A stretch of DNA of 64,000 nt from contig CAWBYY010000002.1 in NCBI GenBank assembly GCA_963793095.1, positions 124,001 to 188,000 of the forward strand. Direction: 5' to 3'. Each line of letters opens with the position of its first letter. The first letter of the stretch is position 1. The notes under the pieces are model-generated. The model searched no databases and was not told the DNA's origin. It saw only the letters and a program-made list of their open reading frames with translations. The translations under genes and the position numbers were made by a program. The stretch is from CAVWDI01 sp963793095. GTDB taxonomy: Bacteria; Chloroflexota; Anaerolineae; Anaerolineales; UBA4823. Below, piece after piece: positions 1-11,135 of this stretch.

Positions 1-867
1 GTGCTGGAGGATGGGCTGGGCAGGTTCGAACCGCCGCCTGAAGGGAGCACGCAGCTCACGAAAGCACAGCGCGAGGCGCTCAAGGAAAAGCGGCTAAAAT
101 TCACCGGCGACCTGGAGAAAGTGCCTGCAACCTCCGCCCTGGTCCTGGTCGAGCACAGATTACTGCCGGGTGGGGATGGCAGGGGAGGTTCTACCCACTG
201 GCTGGTCGAGTGGGCTGATAAACACCCGGAAATAGTCTTTATTAAATCCTTCCTTCTTCCTGGTAGGAAAATGGATCAGTGGATCATGTCAAGGGCGGTC
301 GAATTCGGGGGTCAGATCGAACCGTCTGCTGCCGGAGCGCTTGCCGGGCTGGTCGGCGGTGACACCCGCCTGTCTGACCAGGAGCTCAAAAAGCTGCTGG
401 ATTACGTCGATTACAGCCGCCCAATCTCGAGTGAGGAGGTGCTGGAATTGTCGGTTGATTCAAGCCTTGCCGATGTATTCGGTCTGGTGGATGCGATCGG
501 GATGAAAAAGGAGCCCGCTGCGATGAAAGAACTCCGCCGTTTGCTGGAGCAGCAGCTTCCTTCCAGTATCTTTAATATGGTGATCCGTCAGTTCCGGTTT
601 TTAATTCTTACACGTGAAATTCTGGACAACGGCGGCGGGGGGAGTGAGGTTTCCGAACGACTTCGTTTCCTACAGCCAAGGCATAAGAGCAGGTATCCCC
701 TACCGGATTGGATGGCTCGCAAGTTTATCGCCCAGGCAAAGCGTTTCAGCCTGCTTGAACTGGAGCAGATTTACCGGCGGCTGCTGGTGATGGACGAGGA
801 GATAAAAACAGGCCGCACAACCACTGGTCTGGCTCTGGATTTGTTTATCTCAGAAATCAGCGTTTAG
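1..867 (+). CDS. holA: DNA polymerase III delta subunit, C-terminal part
   Basis: This looks like the clamp-loader delta subunit, which opens the sliding clamp in the DnaX complex during replication. The visible 288 residues end in the helical region typical of HolA: an LSVDSSLADVFGLVDAIG segment (about 149-166), then QQLPSSIFNMVIRQFRFL and a C-terminal LYRR-like helix with MDEEIKTGRTTTGLALDLFI. Full-length delta is about 330-350 residues, so the N-terminus with the Walker-like fold lies upstream of the window; the GTG at base 1 is an accidental start. The partner dnaX lies 31 kb downstream. The stop codon overlaps the end of the convergent small gene by 11 bases. Assignment rests on recognised sequence pattern; confidence is good but not absolute because delta is poorly conserved. 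Confidence 0.85.
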   Translation: MLEDGLGRFEPPPEGSTQLTKAQREALKEKRLKFTGDLEKVPATSALVLVEHRLLPGGDGRGGSTHWLVEWADKHPEIVFIKSFLLPGRKMDQWIMSRAVEFGGQIEPSAAGALAGLVGGDTRLSDQELKKLLDYVDYSRPISSEEVLELSVDSSLADVFGLVDAIGMKKEPAAMKELRRLLEQQLPSSIFNMVIRQFRFLILTREILDNGGGGSEVSERLRFLQPRHKSRYPLPDWMARKFIAQAKRFSLLELEQIYRRLLVMDEEIKTGRTTTGLALDLFISEISV

Positions 868-1174
868 CGCCGTTATCTGGTTTGCCGTTCACGCCCATCC
901 AGAAGTGGTTTGGCATGATCGTGCGGTTGGAGCGGATTTCAACGCTCCCGGCCATTAATATTTCCTCTTTTTCATTCGTGTGACCGGCGGATTTTACGCT
1001 CCTGCCGTTCCCGTTCGATTTTCCGTTGCCGTTCAGTGGAATCATACTGGGATGCACGAAGCACAGGGTTGGCTGCAAACCGTATTTGTTTTCGTAATAC
1101 TTGGCAGCCCGGGCGACCTTCGCCGTCATGAGGACGCTCGGATCATTATCAAACCACAACATTCCAACATTCAT
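857..1174 (-). CDS. small conserved-looking protein of unknown function under an SOS-type promoter
   Basis: I do not recognise an assigned function. The 105-residue product starts MNVGMLWFDND, has a compact N-terminal half (about 1-45) with KVARAAKYYENKYG and a CFVHPSM motif, a low-complexity Asn/Gly/Lys stretch (about 48-62), and a C-terminal half with VEIRSNRTIMPNHFWMGV. The start is supported by a GGAGGG ribosome binding site about 10 bases upstream. The gene sits 110 bases downstream of the predicted start of a consensus sigma-70 promoter whose spacer holds GAAC-N4-GTTC, the box bound by Gram-positive-type LexA. That suggests DNA-damage induction. It is convergent with holA and overlaps it by 11 bases. 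Composition with a variable middle and conserved-looking ends is consistent with a real lineage-specific gene. Confidence 0.7.
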   Translation of the reverse strand: MNVGMLWFDNDPSVLMTAKVARAAKYYENKYGLQPTLCFVHPSMIPLNGNGKSNGNGRSVKSAGHTNEKEEILMAGSVEIRSNRTIMPNHFWMGVNGKPDNGAKR

Positions 1175-1290
1175 CGATAAAAACCCTCCGGATTCAGTTA
1201 CCTGTTCTTAATTGCAACTTTTGTACCCGAAAGACAGCCCGTCATTCGGAGACTTTTTTTCCGGTGTTTATTTAACCGGTATCAGACGGT

Positions 1291-1319
1291 ATTATAATAG
1301 AACAAACGTTCTGTGTCAA
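1291..1319 (-). promoter_or_regulatory. consensus sigma-70 promoter with a LexA-type SOS box in its spacer
   Basis: Read on the minus strand, TTGACA (1319-1314) is followed by exactly 17 bases and then TATAAT (1296-1291), a perfect consensus promoter. The spacer contains AGAACGTTTGTTCT, a 14-base near-palindrome matching the GAAC-N4-GTTC operator of Bacillus-type LexA (1300-1311). The transcript would begin near 1284 and lead into the small gene at 1174 with a leader of about 110 bases. A repressor bound there would block polymerase. What is seen is the sequence; LexA control is inferred. Confidence 0.75.
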
Positions 1320-1352
1320 GGGTTTCTGTGATCTCTGGATTCGGCAGGTTCC

Positions 1353-2549
1353 TTATCGGGAAATCAGAGTCCAGAAACTGACGCTCTCGATGTGGAATGT
1401 CTGTGGAAACATATCGAAAGGTGTGATCTGCCTGAGCTGGTACCCGGCGTTAAGCAGGGGTTTGCTGTCTCGCGCCAGGGTGGCCGGATCGCAGGAGACA
1501 TACACCAGGCAGGAAGCCTTCAGGTTTATTACTCCATCCATGGCTTTGCGGCTGATCCCGCCGCGCGGCGGGTCCACCAGGATGATGTCCGGTTGAAGGT
1601 CGAGCTGCGGGGCTGCAAGCTCCAGAGGCGCTTCGTACAGCTCCACATAGTCGAATTCGTCCAGGTTGGTCATAAAATCATCCGCCGCTTCCGGTTCGCT
1701 TTCCACGCCCACCACCCGCCCGACCAGCGGCGCAAAGAACAGGCTGAATAATCCCACCCCGCAGTAAAGATCCAGGAAGACTGTATCCCGGGAGAGCTCG
1801 CAGTAGGCAGGCAGGGTATCTATTATATACTTCAGCATCGCTTCCGTTACATCGTGGTTGGTTTGGAAAAAGGATTCTGCGGAGACCCTCAACCTGCGCC
1901 CCAGCAGTTCCATCCAGACCGAATCGCTTCCGGCGATCACAATCCGGCGGTCCGCACAACGATAAACAACCGAGGTTGGCAGGCCCTCGACCAGGATTTC
2001 GGGCGCTTCCGGTTGGCTGCTCTCCATCAGGATCAAAACATCGCCTCCAGCGCCCGCCTTTAAAACAACCCGTTCCAGCCCCGGGATACTTTCAAGATCA
2101 ATATTAGGCCAGATTGAATTGAGGCTTTCTTCGGGGAGGTGGCATTCCTGGATGGCAAGCGTCTTCTCCGAGCGGGCTCTGTGATACCCGATTTCACCCT
2201 TTTCAGTCAGGTGGAACTGCACCTGGTTGCGGTAATTGAACTGCCTGCTTGAGGGGATGGTTCTTCCTACCTCCGGGATGGTTATCCCGGCGATACGCTC
2301 CAATTGTTCCCCCAGGATCATCTTTTTTATTTCAAGCTGCATCCCGTATGGCATATGCTGGTAGTGGCAGCCTCCGCATTCTCCAAAATGCCTGCAGCGC
2401 GGGTCTATCCGTTCGGGTGCAGGTTCGATCAGTTTGACTGTTTCAGCACGGGCGTAGCCTCTCTTGCTTTCTGTCAGTTGGATGGAGGCTTTTTCTCCGG
2501 GCAGCATGAAGGGGATGAATACTGCCCGCCCGTCCGGCAGGCGGCCCAT
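1353..2549 (-). CDS. rlmD: RlmD-type 23S rRNA (uracil-C5) methyltransferase
   Basis: Class I SAM-dependent RNA methyltransferase of the TrmA/RlmD (RumA) family, expected to make m5U in rRNA or tRNA. Visible motifs are the 4Fe-4S-type cysteine cluster CRHFGECGGC (about residues 51-60), the SAM site LDLYCGVGLFSLFF (about 260-273), the VDPPRGGI loop and the catalytic-cysteine motif YVSCDPATLARD near the C-terminus. The ATG at 2549 is probably not the true start: the family-typical segment VPEKLVYGGEA is encoded immediately upstream in the same frame, directly after the stop of the aminotransferase (2619-2621). A CTG or ATT near 2598-2603 is the likely start, giving about 415 residues and tight coupling to the upstream gene. 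RlmD and its RlmCD-like paralogues cannot be separated by eye. Confidence 0.85.
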   Translation of the reverse strand: MGRLPDGRAVFIPFMLPGEKASIQLTESKRGYARAETVKLIEPAPERIDPRCRHFGECGGCHYQHMPYGMQLEIKKMILGEQLERIAGITIPEVGRTIPSSRQFNYRNQVQFHLTEKGEIGYHRARSEKTLAIQECHLPEESLNSIWPNIDLESIPGLERVVLKAGAGGDVLILMESSQPEAPEILVEGLPTSVVYRCADRRIVIAGSDSVWMELLGRRLRVSAESFFQTNHDVTEAMLKYIIDTLPAYCELSRDTVFLDLYCGVGLFSLFFAPLVGRVVGVESEPEAADDFMTNLDEFDYVELYEAPLELAAPQLDLQPDIILVDPPRGGISRKAMDGVINLKASCLVYVSCDPATLARDSKPLLNAGYQLRQITPFDMFPQTFHIESVSFWTLISR

Positions 2550-2618
2550 CGCCTCACCGCCGTAGACCAGTTTTTCGGGAACGATCTCGTAATATCTCAG
2601 AATCCGCCATTTCTGGTA

Positions 2619-3689
2619 TCAGTCCTGTTGGAGGTACTGGTTTAGAGCCTCAAGCAGGCCCAGGATGTTTTCCGGTTGTGTCTCACCCATGTGGGCGATC
2701 CGGAAAGTAACCCCTTTCAAAGGGCCGTACCCGTTGGCGATGCGCATATTTTGTTGGCTCAGATACCGGTTGAGGTCGCCAATATCCAGGTTCATCTGGT
2801 TGGAAACGGTCGTCACTGTGTTGGAGCGGTATCCCTGCTCGGCGAAGAGTCCAAATCCTGCATCTGTCGCCCACGACCGCACCAGGTCCGCGCAGGCGGC
2901 ATGCCGTTCAAAGCGCCTCTCCAGGCCTTCACTGAATATCCGCTCAAGCTGGGCATCCAGGGCGTAGATTAATGAGACCGCCGGGGTTGCAGGGGTCGAA
3001 TCCTTTCTGCGGTGTTTTTCCATCCGCAGAAAATCAAAATACCAGCCCCGGTTTGGTACATTTTTTGCCCTTTCCATCCCCCGCTCGGAGACTGCGCACA
3101 GCCCCAACCCCGGCGGCAGCGCCAGGCACTTCTGGGAGGAGCTCAGCACCATATCGAGCCCCCAGGCGTCCGTCTCGATTTTTACACCCCCCAGCGAAGA
3201 GACCGCATCCACGCAGATGAGTGTGTCCGGGCTGGCTGTCCGGACCAGCTCGGCGATTTCCTTAACCGGGTTCTCCATTCCGGTGGAGGTCTCATTATGG
3301 ACGATGGTCAGCGCGTCGTAGATTTTGCTCCCGGCAGCCGCTTCGATTTCCTCCAGTGAAAATGGCTTTCCCCAATCGGCTTCCAGTTTGTCAGCCTGCG
3401 CCCCGTTTGATACTGCCACCTGGTGCCACCTCTCTCCAAAAGCGCCGTTGCAGAGCGAGAGTATCTTGCCGCGCGAGAGGTTCCTGACAGCCGCCTCCTG
3501 CAGGCCGGTCCCGGACGAGGCGAACAGGAAAACCCGGGCGCTGGTGTAAAACAGGCTTTGGGCTTTCCGGGAGGCGCGTTCAAATATCGCCTCGAATTCC
3601 TGGCTGCGGTGGGGAAGCATCGGCTGGGCCTGGGCTTCCAGGATTGTCGGGTCTACATCTACCGGTCCGGGTATAAACAAGGGTGACAT
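2619..3689 (-). CDS. class V aminotransferase (alanine-glyoxylate / serine-pyruvate type)
   Basis: PLP-dependent fold type I aminotransferase of the class V family that includes alanine-glyoxylate, serine-pyruvate and phosphoserine aminotransferases. The N-terminus MSPLFIPGPVDVDP is characteristic of the AGT branch. The cofactor-binding aspartate lies in CVDAVSSLGG and the Schiff-base lysine in SSSQKCLALPPGLG (about residues 183-196). Length (356) is normal for the family. The start is supported by a GGAG about 7 bases upstream. The rRNA methyltransferase follows in the same frame right after the stop codon, so both are probably one transcript. Substrate cannot be read from sequence; serine or glyoxylate metabolism is the best guess. 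Confidence 0.88.
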   Translation of the reverse strand: MSPLFIPGPVDVDPTILEAQAQPMLPHRSQEFEAIFERASRKAQSLFYTSARVFLFASSGTGLQEAAVRNLSRGKILSLCNGAFGERWHQVAVSNGAQADKLEADWGKPFSLEEIEAAAGSKIYDALTIVHNETSTGMENPVKEIAELVRTASPDTLICVDAVSSLGGVKIETDAWGLDMVLSSSQKCLALPPGLGLCAVSERGMERAKNVPNRGWYFDFLRMEKHRRKDSTPATPAVSLIYALDAQLERIFSEGLERRFERHAACADLVRSWATDAGFGLFAEQGYRSNTVTTVSNQMNLDIGDLNRYLSQQNMRIANGYGPLKGVTFRIAHMGETQPENILGLLEALNQYLQQD

Positions 3690-3815
3690 ATCAAACTCCG
3701 GTATATTCTTTATTTATCATCCCATCCAATTCAAAAGGGGCTCACAGCTATTTTACCAGCCGCGGGTACCCAATTCCTGGTCTGTTCTTGCTCCCGGTCC
3801 AGCGCCCCGGGCTGG

Positions 3816-3827
3816 TAAAATTGGGGC
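3816..3827 (+). promoter_or_regulatory. -10 element for a leaderless transcript
   Basis: TAAAAT (3816-3821) is followed by six bases and then the ATG at 3828, with no ribosome binding site. Transcription would start at or next to the A of ATG. The same geometry recurs at several other genes in this window. An 11-base inverted repeat (TTTTACCAGCC near 3754, its complement ending near 3821) overlaps the hexamer and could be an operator or hairpin. No good -35 element is visible. Confidence 0.5.
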
Positions 3828-5618
3828 ATGCAAAGATTTTTGCTTATCCTGTTCCTGATAATTTCTACCTGCTTGGCGGCAGCCGGGCAGGTTCCGCAAT
3901 CTCCCGCGCCAGCCCGGACAGTTGAAGATAAACTAGCTGAAGAAATTCCCCAGAAAGGGGCTGGGAAGGCTGCCCTGAAGTTGGCGCGCCAACCGGCGGT
4001 TTCACCCCCTGCTGCTCCGATCCTTGAACAGGACCCGCCTTTTAAGGTGATCTATCACCCGGATGGCCCGCTCTACGTAGGCGACCTGGTCAGCTTGGAG
4101 GTGGTCGCCCTGGGGGATAACGGCTCTGATGACCGGCGGGTTAAAGTGCTCCGGGCTGACACCGGGCAGGTGCTGGTCGAGGGGCAGTCTTTTCACTCCT
4201 ATGGAATCGGAGCCCGGGCTCAGGCAACCTCAACCTGGGTGTGGGATACCCGCGCTCTGGAGAGTGGAGAATATGAACTGGAATTCAGCGTCCAGCCGGA
4301 TGGGGCCAGCTGGTCCGAGAGGCTTACCCTTTACCCGCAGGAGAACAAGCCTGAAAGCGAAAGAACCGCCACCTGGGAGTCTGTAAGGACCGGCTGCTGT
4401 CGTATTCACTTTATCACCGGCACCCGGGCTGACCGGGAAATAGACCTGCTGGTTGAAATGGTGGATCGCCAGGTAAGCAGCGCCAGCCGCCGGATGGGTT
4501 ATAAACTTGAAAAGCCGCTTTCGATCACCTTTTTCCCGCGGGTACTGGGGCACGGCGGCTTCGCCCGTTCGGATTTATCAGTCGCATACTTGGACCGTAA
4601 TTACGCCGGCAGCAGCCCCGCGATTGTACTGCACCATGAGGCTGTGCATGCGCTTGATTCCCGCCTCGGCGGAGAGCTCAGGCCGACCATTCTGAGCGAG
4701 GGGCTGGCAGTCTACCTGTCGGGCGGCCATTTTAAACGCGAGCCGTTAATCCCGCGCGCCGCAGCCCTCCTGGAGCCGTCCCCGGCATGCCTGGTCAGAT
4801 TAACTGCCTTTGAAGCCGCCCCGGAAAACCAAACTTGCGGGCTGGGATGGTTTTTTCCGCTCGAAAACCTCAGTGATAATTTTTACCTCTCACAGCATGA
4901 GATTGGTTACCTGGAGGCAGGCGCACTGGTGGAGTTTATGCTCGACACCTGGGGCTGGGAGCGGTTTTCGAGTTTCTATCGCGATATCCATCCACAGCGC
5001 GAGGATGAGAACCATTCCGGGGCGCTGCAGGAGGCTTTAATTGATCATTTTGGGATCACTTTGAGGGAACTTCAGGCCGATTTCTCCGCCGTGCTGCGGG
5101 ATCAGGATCTGCGCCCCGAACACATCCGGGATGTGCGTTATTCGGTCGTTTTTTACAATGCCGTCCGCAGGTACCAGGGACTTCTGGACCCCTCTGCCCA
5201 TTTCCTGACCGCCTGGCTGCCGGATAATGACCGCATGCGCGAGCTCGGAATCACCGCAGATTATCTGCGCCATCCGGCGGAACTGGAGAACATCGCCCTT
5301 GAGACGATGCTTGTTGAAGCTGATTTTTACCTGGACAACGGGGAGTTTGGTCCTGGGGCTGATATGCTCTCAGCGGTCTATACCGTTCTGGATGGCATTG
5401 AGGCGGGTTCAGCCCGTCCTTTTGAACTGGATTCTACCGCTGCTGATTACTACGCAATTGCCGCCGCCCTCCAGAATGCCGGGATGGTTCCTTACCGGAT
5501 CTCTCTGAAAGACGACCAGGCCCGGGCGTGGGTGACCGCTTCCGGTCCTGAGGCTGTCAAAGTCGATTTAATCGCTACCCTGGGGGGCTGGTCGTTTATT
5601 ACAGAGGCAGGAAACTAG
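3828..5618 (+). CDS. secreted putative zinc metallopeptidase (gluzincin-like, HExxH)
   Basis: The 596-residue product begins with a signal peptide (residues 1-20, MQRFLLILFLIISTCLAAAG), then a Pro/Ala-rich stretch and an Ig-like region (about 70-170). The centre holds HEAVH (270-274), a canonical HExxH zinc motif, and 17 residues later a glutamate in SEGLAVYLSGG (E291), the spacing of gluzincins such as peptidase MA-like proteins. It should act outside the cytoplasmic membrane. C-terminal to this is a helical region (about 340-420) and an unrecognised tail (about 440-596). The gene is preceded by a leaderless-type promoter and overlaps the tail of the convergent FHA gene by 20 bases. Zinc-dependent proteolysis is inferred from the motif; the substrate is unknown. 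Confidence 0.7.
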   Translation: MQRFLLILFLIISTCLAAAGQVPQSPAPARTVEDKLAEEIPQKGAGKAALKLARQPAVSPPAAPILEQDPPFKVIYHPDGPLYVGDLVSLEVVALGDNGSDDRRVKVLRADTGQVLVEGQSFHSYGIGARAQATSTWVWDTRALESGEYELEFSVQPDGASWSERLTLYPQENKPESERTATWESVRTGCCRIHFITGTRADREIDLLVEMVDRQVSSASRRMGYKLEKPLSITFFPRVLGHGGFARSDLSVAYLDRNYAGSSPAIVLHHEAVHALDSRLGGELRPTILSEGLAVYLSGGHFKREPLIPRAAALLEPSPACLVRLTAFEAAPENQTCGLGWFFPLENLSDNFYLSQHEIGYLEAGALVEFMLDTWGWERFSSFYRDIHPQREDENHSGALQEALIDHFGITLRELQADFSAVLRDQDLRPEHIRDVRYSVVFYNAVRRYQGLLDPSAHFLTAWLPDNDRMRELGITADYLRHPAELENIALETMLVEADFYLDNGEFGPGADMLSAVYTVLDGIEAGSARPFELDSTAADYYAIAAALQNAGMVPYRISLKDDQARAWVTASGPEAVKVDLIATLGGWSFITEAGN

Positions 5619-6318
5619 AGATCAGCAGGTTAAGGTCCAGTGTGCCTGGCTGTTTGCAGATGAACCCGAAACTATTCCAGATCCCTTCCAGCGGTCCAAA
5701 GCACCACAGGTAGAGCGAGTCGATTACCCAGACCGCCCCAACCAGGAAGCACAGCATCACAATCAGGCATCCGCAGCCCACGTAGATCCCGGTGCGGGTT
5801 TTTGGTTCATCATCCAGGTAAGGTTGGGGTTCTGCCGGTTCCATTTCAGGTTCGAAAGGTAGCGGCGCGGGCTGTTGTATTTGCGCTGCTGCTGGAATCA
5901 CCGCCGGGTAGACTTCAGATTGGGGGGGTTCCCCGGCCGGTTTTGTCTCCAGGGCTGCAGGAGGTGTGGATTCCATGATCGGTTCGCTCACCAGCGTGGC
6001 GTCCTGGTCGGGGCTGGTCTCTTCATATACCAGGCTTACATTTTCAGCGAACAGCACCATTTCTCCCGCTTTTAACAGGTGCGGGCCGATCAGGCGCTGC
6101 CCGTTGACGAAGGTGCCGTTGGTCGATCCCAGGTCTTCCAGTACGTATTCCCCCGCCTGGGCCAGCAGGCGGGCGTGCTGGCGCGACATTTCCGGATCCT
6201 TGATGCTGATATCGTTGGATGGATCGCGCCCGATGGTGATCTCCTGGCCCGTCAGCTGGAAGGTCTTCCCCGGGGTTGGACCGCTGCGCATTACAAAGTG
6301 ATGAGATACAGGAACCAT
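5599..6318 (-). CDS. FHA domain membrane protein
   Basis: An N-terminal forkhead-associated domain (about residues 5-100) shows the phosphothreonine-binding signature: TIGRDPSNDI, MSRQHARL, LEDLGSTNGTFVNGQRL. It is followed by a Pro/Glu-rich linker (about 105-170) and a single membrane segment (about 178-200, GCGCLIVMLCFLVGAVWVI) plus a short hydrophobic tail, so the FHA domain probably sits in the cytoplasm. FHA domains read phosphothreonine marks made by Ser/Thr kinases, but no kinase lies in this window. A strong AGGAGG site precedes the ATG. The stop overlaps the convergent metallopeptidase gene. Confidence 0.85.
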   Translation of the reverse strand: MVPVSHHFVMRSGPTPGKTFQLTGQEITIGRDPSNDISIKDPEMSRQHARLLAQAGEYVLEDLGSTNGTFVNGQRLIGPHLLKAGEMVLFAENVSLVYEETSPDQDATLVSEPIMESTPPAALETKPAGEPPQSEVYPAVIPAAAQIQQPAPLPFEPEMEPAEPQPYLDDEPKTRTGIYVGCGCLIVMLCFLVGAVWVIDSLYLWCFGPLEGIWNSFGFICKQPGTLDLNLLISSFLPL

Positions 6319-6354
6319 ATTCGCCTCCTAACCGGGTTAAGTGTACTGACTATT

Positions 6355-7179
6355 CTACTGTCTGTCAAACCCGTCTTCTATGGTGTTGGTGATTTCAGAT
6401 GCGGCTCTTGAGGTCATTTCATAATTAAAATGCCGCCCAAAGGATTGGCTCACTGCTTCCATGACCTCTTCCATCCCCGGGGTGGGTTCCAGCATATCCG
6501 CCAGGCAGGCTAACGGGTGGTCTGGAAGCCCGCAGCCGATGATCCCCTCCCAGTAACTCATATCCGGTTCCACATTCAGAGCAAAACCGTGGGAGCTGAT
6601 CCCGCTGGCATCCACTTTTAATCCGATCATTGCGATTTTGGCTGGCTTATGGCGCATGCCCGGCGGGCAGTACAGGCAGCGCGAAGGCGCATGCGGCTGC
6701 ACCCAGACCCCGCTTAGCCCGTCGACCTGCCCGCTTGCGACCCCCAGCTCTGCCAGCGCAGAAATCAGGACAGCCTCCAGTTTGCGTATGTAACCCACCA
6801 CGTCCGCTTTCGGGTACTTTCTGCCGTCACTGCCCCTGGTATCTGGCTTGGGCGTTTTATTTCCCGGGAACAGCGGGATTATCGGGTAGCCGACCAGCTG
6901 GCCCGGACCGTGATAGGTGACGTCACCACCCCGGTCCACCCAGTGGACCCGAATGCCCTTTTCAGCCAGCTTTTCTTCTTCCCACAGCAGGTTTTCCGCG
7001 TTACCTCGCCGGCCGAATGTAAAAGTATGCGGGTGTTCCAGCAGCAGCAGCGCCGGGGGTCGTTCCCCGGCCGCGACCTCGCCCGCCAGGCGTTTTTGCA
7101 GCCTCCAGGCCTTCTGGTATTCAACAGTCCCAAGTCGGTAAACAAAGCACTCGCTTTTCATCCAGTCCTGTCCTGCCAA
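6355..7179 (-). CDS. lipB: octanoyl-[acyl-carrier protein]:protein transferase LipB
   Basis: LipB moves octanoate from acyl-ACP to the lipoyl domains of 2-oxoacid dehydrogenases and the glycine cleavage system. The family signature RGGDVTYHGPGQLVGYPI is present (about residues 83-100), as are the lysine segment AKIAMIGLKVDASGISSHGFALNV and the catalytic cysteine in IIGCGLPDH. An insertion rich in Lys/Pro/Gly (about 104-122) lengthens the protein to 274 residues compared with 210-230 normally. The start could be the alternative codon at 7179 or the ATG at 7161; neither has a convincing ribosome binding site. No lipA is seen nearby. Confidence 0.92.
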   Translation of the reverse strand: MAGQDWMKSECFVYRLGTVEYQKAWRLQKRLAGEVAAGERPPALLLLEHPHTFTFGRRGNAENLLWEEEKLAEKGIRVHWVDRGGDVTYHGPGQLVGYPIIPLFPGNKTPKPDTRGSDGRKYPKADVVGYIRKLEAVLISALAELGVASGQVDGLSGVWVQPHAPSRCLYCPPGMRHKPAKIAMIGLKVDASGISSHGFALNVEPDMSYWEGIIGCGLPDHPLACLADMLEPTPGMEEVMEAVSQSFGRHFNYEMTSRAASEITNTIEDGFDRQ

Positions 7180-7345
7180 TTGCTGTAAGTCAGTTGCTTG
7201 CCAGTTAAACCCGGATCCTTTGCAGCAGGCTGATTATAAATGATGAATCCTTTCCATTCTTATATCCGGTTAATGAGATGTTTACAGAATATTTACGCAG
7301 GGGGCGTATACTCGATGGTGAAATTATTTTAATGGAGATGTGTTT

Positions 7346-9935
<2,590 letters not shown>

Positions 9936-10014
9936 GCGTGGTTGGCTGGCCCGTTTAACCTGCCTGGGCTCGGAAATTACTTTAAAAATTCTGATAGTAA
10001 ATTACTATTATGCG

Positions 10015-10050
10015 GCAGGCGCTTCACGTGAAGCGCCTGCTGGTCTTTTT
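10015..10050 (+). terminator. intrinsic terminator after clpB
   Basis: A perfect 26-base palindrome with 13-base arms (GCAGGCGCTTCAC and its complement, 10015-10040) is followed by TGGTCTTTTT. It lies 80 bases after the clpB stop. The perfect palindrome leaves a minimal loop, so the same site could also bind a dimeric protein, but the T-run favours termination. Confidence 0.7.
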
Positions 10051-10220
10051 CCGGTTCGGGGTTATGTGGTCAATGATGAATCCGGCCGGGTGCTGGTCTG
10101 CCAGCTGAAATAAGCCCCCAGACCTGCCCGGAAGCATGGCTGTTGACCTGCCCGAACGGGCGGTGCGCCGTTCCCCGTTTTATCGTAAGATGGGCCAAAA
10201 GGTTTTTGGAGGTATATGCT

Positions 10221-11135
10221 ATGTCACAGAATAGTTCACAGAATCTGCTGGCTGAGCTGTCAGATTCCCTTACCCGGGCAGTTGAGAACGCCGGCGCCTG
10301 GACGGTTATGGTGGACGGCCGCAATCGGCTTCCTGCCAGCGGTATCGTTTACCAGCCCGACCTGGTTCTGAGCGCAGACCATGTAGTCCAGCGCGAAGAG
10401 GACATTGTTGTCCTGCTCCCGGGTGGGGACCGGGTATCCGCCGAGGTCATCGGGCGCGATCCCGGGGGCGACCTGGTCCTGCTGCGGGTTGCGGCAACAA
10501 ACCTGGTTCCAGCCGGCGTGGCGCCGGGCGAGGCTCGCGTGGGCCAGCTTGCCCTGGCGCTCGGCAGGCCGTCCCCGAACGGCATCCAGGCTAGCCTGGG
10601 CGTGGTCAGCGCCCGCGGCGGCCCCCTGCGCACCGGCAGGGGCGGTTTGCTGGAGAGTTACCTTCGCAGCGATACCATCCCCTATCCGGGTTTCTCCGGT
10701 GGTCCGCTGGTGGATGTCAGCGGTAATCTAATCGGGATCAACACCTCCGGCCTGGCCCGGGGCGCATCCATCACCATCCCGGCCGGGCTGGCCTGGAAAA
10801 CCGCTCGGGCCCTGCTTGAACACGGGAGTGTCCGGCGCGGTTACCTTGGTATCCGCAGCCAGCCGGTCGAGATCCCGCCTGCCGTGCGCTCCAGCCTGGG
10901 GCGCGAGCAGGCTTTCGGGCTGCTGCTGGTCGGTGTAGAGCCTGGCGGCCCGGCTGCCGGGGGCGGTCTGATGGTCGGCGATATCCTGGTTGGCCTGGCC
11001 GGCGATCCGGTAAGCGACCCGGACGAACTGCTGGCAGGGCTGAGTGGATCCCTGGTTGGGGAGCCGGTGGTTGTGCAGGTGCTGCGCGGCGGCGAACCGC
11101 TCGAATTGTCTGTTGTAGTCGCCGAGCGCAAGTGA
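10221..11135 (+). CDS. trypsin-like serine protease with PDZ domain (HtrA/S1C type)
   Basis: A 304-residue S1C peptidase. The catalytic triad is visible as H54 (LVLSADHVV), D84 (PGGDLVLLRV) and S159 (YPGFSGGPL). A PDZ domain follows (about 205-300: GYLGIRSQPV, LLLVGVEPGGPAAGGGLMVGDILVGLAG). There is no signal peptide or membrane anchor, unusual for DegP-like proteases, so it may act in the cytoplasm. The ATG at 10221 was chosen because GGAGG lies eight bases upstream, although the frame is open back to 10143. A shorter protease gene overlaps its stop codon, implying translational coupling. Confidence 0.85.
   Translation: MSQNSSQNLLAELSDSLTRAVENAGAWTVMVDGRNRLPASGIVYQPDLVLSADHVVQREEDIVVLLPGGDRVSAEVIGRDPGGDLVLLRVAATNLVPAGVAPGEARVGQLALALGRPSPNGIQASLGVVSARGGPLRTGRGGLLESYLRSDTIPYPGFSGGPLVDVSGNLIGINTSGLARGASITIPAGLAWKTARALLEHGSVRRGYLGIRSQPVEIPPAVRSSLGREQAFGLLLVGVEPGGPAAGGGLMVGDILVGLAGDPVSDPDELLAGLSGSLVGEPVVVQVLRGGEPLELSVVVAERK

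Noticed and set aside
7281..7312. TTTACA...TATACT as a clpB promoter
   Set aside because: The spacer is 20 bases, too long for a standard sigma-70 promoter; no CIRCE or sigma-32-type element was seen.
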